Below are positions 1-6,718 of a stretch of 40,987 bases of DNA, piece after piece. Each line of letters opens with the position of its first letter. Positions within the stretch are counted from its first letter, which is position 1. Source of the stretch: an uncultured Bacteroidales bacterium (GTDB lineage: Bacteria; Bacteroidota; Bacteroidia; Bacteroidales; Paludibacteraceae); the NCBI GenBank assembly GCA_946404495.1, contig CAMJDT010000019.1, positions 1-40,987 of the forward strand, read 5' to 3'. Both the position numbers and the translations under genes were made by a program. The notes beneath the pieces were generated by a model. The model was given only the letters and a program-made list of their open reading frames with translations. It did not search any database and was not told the DNA's origin.

Positions 1-568
1 GAGGAGCAGGATATCGGGCTGCTGGAGCAAGAGACGACAGAGTGCCACACGACGGCGTTCACCTCCGGAGAGGGTCGCTACCTTGGCATCATCGGGCGGA
101 CAACGCAGGGCATCCATGGCGCGGTCGAGCTTCTGGTCGATATTCCAGGCATCGGTAGCGTCGAGCCGATCCTGCAGTTCGGCCTGACGGGCAAGGAGTT
201 TGTCGAAGTCGGCATCGGGTTCGCCAAAGGCGAGGTTGACCTCATCATACTCGCGTAACGCGTCCATAATAGGCTGTACGCCCTCCTGCACGCACTCGCG
301 GACGGTCTTGTCGGGGTCGAGCTTGGGGTCCTGCTCCAGGTAACCGACGCTGTAGCCGGGCGAGAAGACCACCTGTCCGTCGTAGTTCTTCTCCACGCCG
401 GCGATGATTTTGAGAAGTGTGGACTTACCGGCTCCGTTGAGGCCGATGATACCAATCTTAGCTCCGTAGAAGAAACTGAGATAAATGTTGTTCAGAACTT
501 TCTTTTGCGGGCTGAAAGCCTTGCTCACACCCACCATCGAAAAGATGATTTTCTTGTCGTCTGCCATA
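1..568 (-). CDS. ettA: Energy-dependent translational throttle protein EttA (ABC-F ATPase), N-terminal part
   Basis: The minus strand is open from ATG at 568 to the left edge, giving the first 189 residues of an ABC-F protein. The start reads MADDKKIIFSMVGVSKAF. A Walker A (GLNGAGKST) lies near residues 43-51 and the ABC signature (LSGGERRR) near 164-171, followed by the VALCRLLLQQPDILLL helix that leads to Walker B. The wording between them (EKNYDGQVVFSPGYSVGYLEQDP) matches EttA more closely than Uup or the resistance-type ABC-F proteins. EttA binds the ribosomal E site and gates the first elongation step according to energy state; that role is family knowledge. The second ATPase domain is outside the window. 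Its promoter (590-620) overlaps the promoter of the divergent gene at 667. Confidence 0.93.
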
Positions 569-589
569 ATAATCACTAAAAAACGCCGC

Positions 590-620
590 AAAGATACAAA
601 AAAATTTGCACATATGCAAA
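590..620 (-). promoter_or_regulatory. Bacteroidota promoter for ettA
   Basis: Read on the minus strand, TTTG at 620-617 and TATCTTTG at 597-590 are separated by 19 nt. This fits the Bacteroidota sigma-ABfr consensus (TTTG, about 20 nt, TAnnTTTG). It lies 22 nt upstream of the ettA ATG and interleaves with the plus-strand promoter at 605-636. Confidence 0.8.
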
Positions 621-636
621 AAAAGTTGTACTTTTG
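605..636 (+). promoter_or_regulatory. Bacteroidota promoter for the MauE-thioredoxin gene
   Basis: TTTG at 605-608, a 20-nt spacer, and TACTTTTG at 629-636. Transcription should start near 643, which excludes the upstream TTG at 634 as a start codon and supports ATG at 667. Confidence 0.82.
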
Positions 637-666
637 CAGCGATTTTTGAGATTAGGCGTCCGAAAA

Positions 667-1575
667 ATGCAGAAATTAACGAAAATAGTGTCGGTATTGG
701 TAGGAATGATGTTCCTGGTGTCGGCGTACGCGAAAGCGGCTGACGCGGCCTATTTCAGCAACCTGCTGACCTTCTACGGTTCGGATTGGTTCGGCTGGCT
801 GGCACCTGCCGTGATTGGCGCGGAGTTGGTGCTGGGTCTGATGCTGCTATTGAGGATCAGGACGCGAATGGCGGCATGGCTGAGCGTGGCGTTTGTGGGT
901 GTCATCACCTTGGGTTACGCCTATGGCGTAGCGGTACACGGGGTGTATAACTGCGGATGCTTCGGGCACATAGAGGTGCTGAATCTGCCGCCGGCATGGA
1001 CGTTTGTACGAAACGCGGTATTGTGCGCCATCTTGGTCTTCGTTGCCCTGAAGGGCGATAACGAGCCGAGCACGGTGGTGACCCGCGTGATCGCGGCTGC
1101 GGGACTGATGATAGGTGCGTTTACGGTAGGATACACGTTCTACAACTCGACCGTCGTCGTCAAGGGCACGCGTTCCTTGGTACCGCGTCCCGTAAGCGAG
1201 ACGGCGCTGCCGAAATATGTGGAGGATATGTCGAAAGACTCGTGTTACCTGGTGTTCTGCTTCTCGTACAACTGCCCTTACTGCAATCAGTCGATCGGTA
1301 ATGCGAAGCTGTTTGAGGAAACGGGGACTGTGGACAGGGTGATTGGTCTGGCGGTAGCGGACAGCGCAGCCGAAGCGGCTTTTCGCGCGTTCTATAAGGA
1401 GCCGCCGTTTGAGATCAGAAACATGAGCGTAGAGGCGATGGTAGAGATGACGGATAACGCCCTGCCTACGGCCTTTCTGATCCGCCACGACACGATATTC
1501 GTGACCACCGGCCGCGAACTATTCAGTCCGAGATTTATACAAGGGTTTAACCCCCATAATAATTATAATTATTAA
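667..1575 (+). CDS. MauE/DoxX-like membrane protein fused to a thioredoxin-fold domain
   Basis: 302 residues. The N-terminal half has four to five hydrophobic segments and the NCGCFG motif (Cys96, Cys98) of the MauE/DoxX redox-associated membrane family. A periplasmic thioredoxin-like domain follows from about residue 185, with a CPYC active site at 203-206 and the expected cis-proline in LPTAF near 270. Two further cysteines (193, 198) precede the active site. The likely role is membrane-linked thiol-disulfide exchange in the periplasm, electrons passing between the MauE cysteines and the CPYC domain; this is inferred from the domains. The start is ATG 667 because an in-frame TTG at 634 lies inside the -7 element. 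A small Cys-rich lipoprotein follows 22 nt downstream and is a plausible partner. No methylamine dehydrogenase genes are present. Confidence 0.8.
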   Translation: MQKLTKIVSVLVGMMFLVSAYAKAADAAYFSNLLTFYGSDWFGWLAPAVIGAELVLGLMLLLRIRTRMAAWLSVAFVGVITLGYAYGVAVHGVYNCGCFGHIEVLNLPPAWTFVRNAVLCAILVFVALKGDNEPSTVVTRVIAAAGLMIGAFTVGYTFYNSTVVVKGTRSLVPRPVSETALPKYVEDMSKDSCYLVFCFSYNCPYCNQSIGNAKLFEETGTVDRVIGLAVADSAAEAAFRAFYKEPPFEIRNMSVEAMVEMTDNALPTAFLIRHDTIFVTTGRELFSPRFIQGFNPHNNYNY

Positions 1576-1597
1576 ACAACTAAAAACAACAAACAAA

Positions 1598-1831
1598 ATG
1601 AAAAAAGCTATTTTTGCCGTTGTAGCCGTTTTGGCTCTGGGTCTGGCTAGCTGCAGCAAGACTTGCAAATGCACTGAAACTATTAATGGTGTTAGCAACA
1701 CAGTCCCCATTTCAGAACAAACTCTTCAGAAACAAGGTAAAACTTGCGAGCAATATAATGAAGTGCTCGAATTAGCTTCGAGAATCTCACAGGCTGCCGG
1801 AGCTAACTATTCCGCATCTTGCAAGTATTAA
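1598..1831 (+). CDS. Small cysteine-rich lipoprotein
   Basis: 77 residues with a clear lipoprotein signal: MKK, a hydrophobic core and the lipobox LASC with lipid-modified Cys19. The mature chain is short, with four more cysteines (23, 25, 50, 75), including a CKC pair right after the anchor. Four cysteines in under 60 mature residues suggest two disulfides or a metal or redox site. It is co-directional with and 22 nt behind the MauE-thioredoxin fusion, with no visible promoter between them, so it is probably cotranscribed and may be a substrate or partner of that protein. The leader is A-rich with no Shine-Dalgarno sequence, normal for the phylum. I recognise no named family. Confidence 0.75.
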   Translation: MKKAIFAVVAVLALGLASCSKTCKCTETINGVSNTVPISEQTLQKQGKTCEQYNEVLELASRISQAAGANYSASCKY

Positions 1832-1850
1832 TACACCTCACAAGAGCAGT

Positions 1851-2246
1851 TTAGCGTTCCTCGAACGTACCATCCGTGTAGAAGATAGCAATCTTTTGCA
1901 CGGATTTTTGTATGATAACAGGCGGTTGTTGCGGCGCGGGGACAGGCTGCGGCTGCGATCCGGGCGCTTCTAAAGGCTTATCGAACGGTAATTCGTTCTG
2001 AGCGGGGCTGTCGATGCCCTGTTTGCGATACATCTGCCCCACATCCAATACGAGCCAGTCGGCCGAGATAGTACGGAAGCGGTTCAGGATATTCTGAACG
2101 ACATCCAGACTGGGATTGTTTCTGCCACCAAGGATATTGCTCAGCGTGCCGGCTGAGATATCGACTTCTTCTGCAAAGGTCTTGGCATTCATACCTTCAG
2201 CAGCCATGATCTCTTCGATCTTCTTACGGATATTCGGACGTACCAT
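1851..2246 (-). CDS. XRE-type helix-turn-helix regulator with proline-rich linker
   Basis: 131 residues. The first 65 or so form a Cro/C1-type HTH (KTFAEEVDISAGTLSNILGG as helices 2-3) followed by the WLVLDVGQMY segment common in Bacteroidales XRE proteins. A proline/glutamine linker (about residues 90-108) joins it to a short C-terminal strand segment ending in YTDGTFEER. It has its own promoter (2281-2312) and converges with the lipoprotein gene, the stop codons only 19 nt apart with no visible terminator. No toxin-like gene lies next to it, so I do not call it an antitoxin. The operator is unknown. Confidence 0.85.
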   Translation of the reverse strand: MVRPNIRKKIEEIMAAEGMNAKTFAEEVDISAGTLSNILGGRNNPSLDVVQNILNRFRTISADWLVLDVGQMYRKQGIDSPAQNELPFDKPLEAPGSQPQPVPAPQQPPVIIQKSVQKIAIFYTDGTFEER

Positions 2247-2280
2247 ATGTCAGGTGTGTGTTTATGTTCAAAATCGGCTG

Positions 2281-2312
2281 CAAAGATACGAAAACTTTTT
2301 CACATATGCAAA
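2281..2312 (-). promoter_or_regulatory. Bacteroidota promoter for the HTH regulator
   Basis: Minus strand: TTTG at 2312-2309, a 20-nt spacer, TATCTTTG at 2288-2281, placing the transcript start near 2274, about 28 nt before the ATG at 2246. Confidence 0.82.
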
Positions 2313-2719
2313 CTTTTCAATGAAAAACTTTCAAGAAAATGAAATTCAGGTTTGCAAACTGCGAAGATTCACAATTCTGTACTATAGGCAGGTGCATCCT
2401 ATATACATAACTTAAGGCAAAACGCGTAACCTATGTGATTTTCAATAAGTTACGTATATTTTGCACTATTATTTTCGAAATTGTCACGTCGATGTGGCAC
2501 TCACCTATCGACATTGCAAATTGAACTTAATGTAAAAGAATGTAATCCGCTGAAAATCAACGAGTTAGCCTATATCAAATAGTGGGTCTAATAATCCTTC
2601 TACTCGGGGATTCGGGCACCCTACTCCGGAGTTCGGATATGACATAAAGAAAATCACTCACCTTGGTCAGATGAGTGAATTTCTTCACAAAGTGCACGCT
2701 AATTTAGCCTGTCAAAATG
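2313..2719. other. Gene-free AT-rich stretch with a hairpin and a 21-bp direct repeat
   Basis: No convincing gene here. Two structures are visible. An imperfect direct repeat with period 21 runs 2600-2620 and 2621-2641, both copies beginning CTACTC and sharing TTCGG. A hairpin at 2649-2683 has arms of 12 bp with one mismatch around an 11-nt loop. The hairpin is not followed by a T-run, so it is a weak terminator candidate for either strand. The rest shows nothing I can name. It may be a remnant of a lost gene or mobile element. Confidence 0.5.
2649..2683. repeat. Inverted repeat (hairpin), role unknown
   Basis: Left arm 2649-2660 (GAAAATCACTCA) pairs with right arm 2672-2683 (TGAGTGAATTTC) with one mismatch; loop 2661-2671. 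It sits 36 nt beyond the stop codon of the minus-strand gene at 2720, so it could end that transcript, but no run of T follows on either strand. Confidence 0.55.
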
Positions 2720-3085
2720 TCAGTCTTCCTCCTCGTACCACCCCTGCTCTATGCCGTATTGTAGTTCTGCGTCGAGAATGAGCTGAATCTGTACAGAGGT
2801 CAATTTGTTTTCATTTACGCGATTCTCGCGCAAGATGTAATTGAGTTGGTCTTCTTCATCGATTTCGCCATCGGCGTAGGTTGCTTCGCCGGTGAGTTCG
2901 TCGTACTCGACGAGTCCCTTCTCCTCCAGATAGTCGTCCATCTTGTCGAGGACAAAGAGCACGTCATCGGGAGTCATGGTGCCACGATCCTCTTGGGGAA
3001 TCAAATTCCAGATAAATTCCACTTCGGCCCTTTCTTCGGGGTCCATAAGTGCCATTTCGGGGGTTAAATTGTTCATAAAATGCAT
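2720..3085 (-). CDS. Small acidic cytosolic protein of unknown function
   Basis: 121 residues from ATG 3085 or 118 from ATG 3076; the promoter fits both. The chain is strongly acidic throughout (for example DGEIDEEDQ, and EEED at the C-terminus), largely helical in appearance, with no signal peptide, membrane segment or metal-binding motif. I do not recognise a family. It has its own promoter, interleaved with the promoter of divergent cdsA, so its expression may be tied to phospholipid synthesis; that is inference. A hairpin lies downstream at 2649-2683. Confidence 0.75.
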   Translation of the reverse strand: MHFMNNLTPEMALMDPEERAEVEFIWNLIPQEDRGTMTPDDVLFVLDKMDDYLEEKGLVEYDELTGEATYADGEIDEEDQLNYILRENRVNENKLTSVQIQLILDAELQYGIEQGWYEEED

Positions 3086-3101
3086 TTTTTTTGTAAATCG
3101 C

Positions 3102-3132
3102 TTGCAAAATTACAAAAAATATTGTATCTTTG
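3102..3132 (+). promoter_or_regulatory. Bacteroidota promoter for cdsA
   Basis: TTG at 3102-3104, a 20-nt spacer and TATCTTTG at 3125-3132. The expected transcript start near 3139 excludes the in-frame TTG at 3130 and supports the ATG at 3163. It interleaves with the opposite promoter at 3105-3136. Confidence 0.8.
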
Positions 3133-3136
3133 CAAA
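3105..3136 (-). promoter_or_regulatory. Bacteroidota promoter for the small acidic protein gene
   Basis: Minus strand: TTTG at 3136-3133, a 20-nt spacer and TAATTTTG at 3112-3105. Each -33 element abuts the other promoter's -7 element, so RNA polymerase should not be able to occupy both at once. Confidence 0.75.
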
Positions 3137-3162
3137 TATTTTTGCAAAATAATGATAGAAGT

Positions 3163-3981
3163 ATGTCAAATTTAGTCACACGCACGCTCTCCGGAGCCGT
3201 TTATGTAGCCCTTGTGGTGGCTTCGATCGTGATCAATCCGGCTTTCTTCGGTATTGTGTTTCTGCCGATAACGATGTTAGCCATTATGGAATACCATAGA
3301 TTGGTAAAGTCGCATCTCATGCTCAGTATGCTGTCCACCCTCGCGGGCGGCGGCATGTTTTGTGCATTATATGCCCTGAATACGTTTACCGACATGTCGT
3401 ATGCGGTTTGGTTCGCTTACGCGAGCGTGATCTTCTTTTTGGCTGCGCTCATCGCGGTACTGTTTATTCAGCAGGAGGCGAATAATGCGATAGATAACTG
3501 GGGACATATCGTGGGCAGCCTGGTGATGATAGCGTTTCCGTTCTCGATCATGACCTATCTGCTGGATACGCCTTATGTGCTGTTGGCGCTCTTCATCACG
3601 ATATGGGTGAACGACTCGGGCGCCTATTGCATAGGTAGTCTGACGGCCAAGCGCGCAGGCGGTAATCATAAGATGTTCCCGCGCGTGAGTCCGGCCAAGA
3701 GTTGGGAAGGACTGATCGGCGGCATCGTGTTTGCCTTGGCAGCCGGTATTATTTATTGGCAAGTGGGATGGTTTGACAATATGTGGAAAGCCCTCGGATT
3801 TGCCCTGGTCATCGCTATATTCGGCACCTTGGGCGATCTGATGGAGAGCCTGATGAAGCGCACGATCGGCGTGAAGGACTCGGGTAAGTTCTTGCCCGGA
3901 CACGGAGGCGTGCTGGATCGGTTTGACAGCATACTGTTGGCAACACCCGTTGTGACGTTCTATCTCATATGCTGCTACTAA
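3163..3981 (+). CDS. cdsA: Phosphatidate cytidylyltransferase (CDP-diacylglycerol synthase)
   Basis: 272 residues, multi-pass inner-membrane enzyme making CDP-diacylglycerol from phosphatidate and CTP, the branch point to phosphatidylethanolamine and anionic lipids. About eight hydrophobic segments are visible. The C-terminal family signature is intact around residues 224-250: MKRTIGVKDSGKFLPGHGG followed by VLDRFDS, including the KD, HGG and DRFD residues. The start is ATG 3163 because the upstream TTG at 3130 overlaps the promoter. Its last 13 bases overlap the start of the following acyltransferase, so the two are translationally linked. Confidence 0.95.
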   Translation: MSNLVTRTLSGAVYVALVVASIVINPAFFGIVFLPITMLAIMEYHRLVKSHLMLSMLSTLAGGGMFCALYALNTFTDMSYAVWFAYASVIFFLAALIAVLFIQQEANNAIDNWGHIVGSLVMIAFPFSIMTYLLDTPYVLLALFITIWVNDSGAYCIGSLTAKRAGGNHKMFPRVSPAKSWEGLIGGIVFALAAGIIYWQVGWFDNMWKALGFALVIAIFGTLGDLMESLMKRTIGVKDSGKFLPGHGGVLDRFDSILLATPVVTFYLICCY

Positions 3982-4835
3982 TCCGCATATTATCCTATCT
4001 GCCCTTGCGGGTGCTGTATGCCATAGGCGATTATTTCGTCTATCCCTTGATCTATTACGTGGGGCGCTACAGGCGGAAGATAGTACGGAAGAACCTGACC
4101 CTTTCTTTCCCCGAGAAAAATGCCGATGAAATCAAGGCTTTGGAGCGGAAGTTCTACCATCATCTGACGAACGTGATGGCCGAGATCATCTACGGCTATC
4201 GGATATCGGATGAGGAACTGTTCGAACGCATGCGATGCACCAATCCCGAAGTGGCCGACCAAGTGATGGCCGAGAAAGGCGGCGTGATGGTTATGCTCGG
4301 GCACTTCGGCAACTGGGAATGGATGCCGCAGATAGCCAGGTATTTCCGCATCGAGCCGTTCATGCACTATAATATCTACCGTCGCCTGAAATCCGAGTCG
4401 GCCGACAAGGCAATGTTACAACTCAGAGAGAGACGCGGCTATCCTTTGATCGAGAAGAACAGCCTGCTTCGGGCGATGGTAGCGCAAAGGAAAGACGGCA
4501 AGTATAAGTCGTACGGCATGATCTGTGACCAGAAGCCGAGTCCGCAGAACCAACATTTCTGGACGATGTTTATGAATCAGGAGACCTCCTTCTTAGACGG
4601 ATCGGAACTACTGGCGCGTAAGTTCGGCTACGGCGCAGTCTATCTGCATAACCGCTGTGTAAAACGAGGCTACTATGAGATTACGGTGGTACCGATATCG
4701 GTAGATGGTCCCGTGATGGAAGGGACGGAGTACCCTGTTACGGAGCAGTTTGCACGGCTGTTGGAACAGAATATACGGGAGCAGCCGGAGTTGTGGCTGT
4801 GGAGTCATAACAGGTGGAAGTGGAGTAAAGGTTAA
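3969..4835 (+). CDS. Lysophospholipid/lipid A acyltransferase (LpxL/HtrB family)
   Basis: 288 residues. One or two N-terminal hydrophobic segments (YVGRYRRKIVRKNL marks the cytosolic exit) precede an acyltransferase domain with the catalytic motif GHFGNWEW at 111-118 (His112, Glu117). The family transfers acyl chains to the lipid A precursor at the inner membrane. The gene starts inside the 3' end of cdsA (13-base overlap). Its own stop codon is part of the first unit of a heptamer array leading into the glycosyltransferase gene. The acyl donor and whether it adds the secondary lipid A chain cannot be read from the sequence. Confidence 0.9.
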   Translation: MLLLIRILSYLPLRVLYAIGDYFVYPLIYYVGRYRRKIVRKNLTLSFPEKNADEIKALERKFYHHLTNVMAEIIYGYRISDEELFERMRCTNPEVADQVMAEKGGVMVMLGHFGNWEWMPQIARYFRIEPFMHYNIYRRLKSESADKAMLQLRERRGYPLIEKNSLLRAMVAQRKDGKYKSYGMICDQKPSPQNQHFWTMFMNQETSFLDGSELLARKFGYGAVYLHNRCVKRGYYEITVVPISVDGPVMEGTEYPVTEQFARLLEQNIREQPELWLWSHNRWKWSKG

Positions 4836-4878
4836 AGGTTATAGGTTATAGGTTATTGGTTATAGGTTATTGGTTATA
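4830..4878 (+). repeat. Heptamer junction array GGTTATA x7 between acyltransferase and glycosyltransferase
   Basis: Seven consecutive 7-nt units (GGTTAAA, GGTTATA, GGTTATA, GGTTATT, GGTTATA, GGTTATT, GGTTATA) followed by GTTATG. The first unit contains the stop TAA (4833-4835) and the sequence after the last unit supplies the start ATG (4882). Each TATAGG crossover contains TAG, so stop codons appear in shifting frames. Confidence 0.9.
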
Positions 4879-4881
4879 GTT

Positions 4882-5928
4882 ATGAAGTGTTCGGTTGTAA
4901 TATTGAATTGGAACGGGGCGGCGATGTTACGTCGCTACCTGCCGTCGGTCATGAAATGGACCGCTGATGAGGATACGGAGGTCGTAGTAGCCGATAACGG
5001 CAGTACGGACGCGAGTATCGAGGTGTTGGACGAAATGAATAAGACGGCCGTGCGGCCTGTACGGGTGATACGGCTGAGCGAGAACTACGGCTTTGCCGAA
5101 GGCTATAACCGTGCCTTAGAGCAGGTGGATGCCGAGTATACGGTACTGCTGAACTCCGATGTGGAGGTGACGGAAGGATGGTTGACACCCCTGATAAGTT
5201 ACCTGGATCAGCATGCCGATGTGGCGGCCGTGCAACCGAAGATACGTAGTTGGGTCCATCGGTTCGAACCGCAAAAAGGTATGCAGGCGGTAGAGCGATT
5301 TGAACATGCCGGAGCGGCCGGAGGACATATCGATTACTTGGGATATCCCTTCTGCCGAGGGAGGATATTGAGCTATGTAGAAGACGACCGCGGACAGTAT
5401 GATAGCCAGCAACAGGTGTTCTGGACCTCGGGCGCGTGCATGTGCGTGCGTACGCGTATATATAAGGAGTGCGGCGGACTGGATAGCGATTTCTTTGCGC
5501 ATATGGAGGAGATTGACCTGTGCTGGCGACTGAACAGCCGCGGATGGAAGCTGATATGCCTGCCTGAGAGCGTGGTGTATCACTTAGGCGGAGGTGCCTT
5601 GCCGTACGAGAGTCCACGGAAACTGTTCCTTAACTTCCGCAACTCGCTATTGATGCTCTATAAGAACCTACCCGCTTCGCGGCTATGGTGGACAATGGGG
5701 GCCAGATGTGTGCTGGATTATGTGGCGATGATGCAGTATTTCGTGAAGGGAGAAGGCAAGAATGCCCAAGCGGTCGTCAAGGCTCGCATGGCGTATCATC
5801 AGATGAGAGGGGCCTATAAACAAAAACGGAAAGAGAACCTGTCCCTTGCCGTTGTAAAGTTCCCGACGATTATCTACCGTCGCTCCATCATCTTCGATTG
5901 GTTTGTCAGGAAGCGTCGTACGTTTTGA
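4882..5928 (+). CDS. Family 2 glycosyltransferase
   Basis: 348 residues, GT-A fold. Motifs: VVILNWNGAAMLRRYL at the N-terminus, the nucleotide-sugar site ADNGSTD at 37-43, the DXD equivalent NSDVE at 91-95, and the acceptor/catalytic region GGLDSDFFAHMEEIDLCWR followed by GWK. The family includes rhamnosyl- and galactosyltransferases of surface polysaccharides; the sugar here is unknown. A basic C-terminal segment (KARMAYHQMRGAYKQKRK) may contact the membrane. The start is ATG 4882; a TTG at 4870 lies within the repeat array. The gene is downstream of cdsA-lpxL, so it probably acts on envelope glycolipids. Its stop codon shares one base with the 3' end of the convergent tRNA gene. Confidence 0.9.
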   Translation: MKCSVVILNWNGAAMLRRYLPSVMKWTADEDTEVVVADNGSTDASIEVLDEMNKTAVRPVRVIRLSENYGFAEGYNRALEQVDAEYTVLLNSDVEVTEGWLTPLISYLDQHADVAAVQPKIRSWVHRFEPQKGMQAVERFEHAGAAGGHIDYLGYPFCRGRILSYVEDDRGQYDSQQQVFWTSGACMCVRTRIYKECGGLDSDFFAHMEEIDLCWRLNSRGWKLICLPESVVYHLGGGALPYESPRKLFLNFRNSLLMLYKNLPASRLWWTMGARCVLDYVAMMQYFVKGEGKNAQAVVKARMAYHQMRGAYKQKRKENLSLAVVKFPTIIYRRSIIFDWFVRKRRTF

Positions 5929-5998
5929 GCGGCTTACGGGAGTCGGACCCGCCTCCTCAGCTTGGGAAGCTGATGCACTACCGATGTGCTAAAGCCGC
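5928..5998 (-). tRNA. tRNA-Gly (anticodon CCC)
   Basis: 71-nt cloverleaf on the minus strand. The acceptor stem GCGGCTT pairs with AAGCCGC, the D arm is GCAC/GTGC around ATCGGTA, the anticodon arm is TCAGC-TTCCCAA-GCTGA with CCC at 34-36, the T arm is GCGGG-TCCGACT-CCCGT, and the discriminator is U73, typical of glycine. CCA is not encoded. The T loop has C where T55 (pseudouridine) is nearly always found. A promoter lies at 6016-6047. The 3' end overlaps the final base of the convergent glycosyltransferase gene. Confidence 0.93.
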
Positions 5999-6015
5999 AT
6001 ATCAGAATGGGACTG

Positions 6016-6047
6016 CAAAAGTAGTGTTTTTTTCTGATATATGCAAA
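6016..6047 (-). promoter_or_regulatory. Bacteroidota promoter for tRNA-Gly
   Basis: Minus strand: TTTG at 6047-6044, a 20-nt spacer, TACTTTTG at 6023-6016, 17 nt upstream of the mature tRNA 5' end. Confidence 0.8.
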
Positions 6048-6059
6048 TTTTGGAAGAAG

Positions 6060-6091
6060 AAAATGCGTTTCTTATGACGGAAACGCATTTT
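6060..6091. terminator. Bidirectional terminator hairpin downstream of lemA
   Basis: Perfect 12-bp stem (AAAATGCGTTTC at 6060-6071 with GAAACGCATTTT at 6080-6091) and an 8-nt loop. It lies 7 nt beyond the lemA stop on the minus strand, followed by a T-rich tract. On the plus strand it is followed by a T-run and could stop transcription leaving the glycosyltransferase gene. Confidence 0.85.
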
Positions 6092-6098
6092 TTTCGGA

Positions 6099-6686
6099 TT
6101 AGAACTCCACCTTGGGAGCTTTCTCTGCACCCTGTTCTGCCTCAAAGTAGGGTTTCTTCTCAAAGCCGAACATCGAAGCTACGATATTACCCGGGAAGCG
6201 ACGAATCATGGTATTGAATTGGCGAGCAGCCTCGTTGAAAGCGTTGCGTGCCACCGTGATACGGTTCTCAGTTCCCTCAAGTTGGGATTGGAGTTCGAGG
6301 AAGTTCTGATTGGCCTTGAGGTCCGGATAACTCTCCGAGAGGGCGAGGAGTCGTCCGAGCGCCTGGGTGAGTTCGCCCTGTGCGTTTTGGAAGGCCATGA
6401 GTTGTTCGGGCGTAGCCTTGGAGGGATCGATGGTGATCTGGGTAGCACGCGAACGCGCATCGATGACGGCCTCGAGGGTGCTGCTCTCGTGGGCGGCATA
6501 GCCCTTGACAGTATTGACGAGGTTCGGGATGAGATCCGCACGACGTTGGTATTGGTTCTCCACTTGTGCCCAGGAGGTCTCTACGTTCTCCTCAGCCGTT
6601 ACCATCGAGTTGTATGCCCCGATGAACCAGAATACGATAGCAGCTATGACTGCTACGATGGATAGAATGATAATGGTCTTTTTCAT
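6099..6686 (-). CDS. lemA: LemA family membrane protein
   Basis: 195 residues. One N-terminal membrane segment (about 5-23, IIILSIVAVIAAIVFWFIG), then the LemA helical domain with its hallmark start YNSMVTAEENVETSWAQVEN, QRRADLIPNLVNTVKGYA, and the late motif FPGNIVASMFGF. Length matches the family. LemA proteins are helical-bundle proteins of unclear biochemical role, often encoded beside TPM-domain (YgcG-like) proteins, as here. It is the last gene of the thioesterase-TPM-lemA operon, 32 nt after the TPM gene, and is followed by a strong terminator. Confidence 0.93.
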   Translation of the reverse strand: MKKTIIILSIVAVIAAIVFWFIGAYNSMVTAEENVETSWAQVENQYQRRADLIPNLVNTVKGYAAHESSTLEAVIDARSRATQITIDPSKATPEQLMAFQNAQGELTQALGRLLALSESYPDLKANQNFLELQSQLEGTENRITVARNAFNEAARQFNTMIRRFPGNIVASMFGFEKKPYFEAEQGAEKAPKVEF

Positions 6687-6718
6687 ATGCTTACTATGTT
6701 TATGTTCGTTATAAATTC

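Noticed and set aside
667..1575. Methylamine dehydrogenase accessory protein MauE
   Set aside because: The domain is MauE-like but no mau structural genes exist here and the protein carries a fused thioredoxin domain; a general redox role is more likely.
1851..2246. HTH gene as the antitoxin of a toxin-antitoxin pair
   Set aside because: It has its own promoter, no adjacent co-directional small gene, and the linker plus tail fit stand-alone Bacteroidales regulators.
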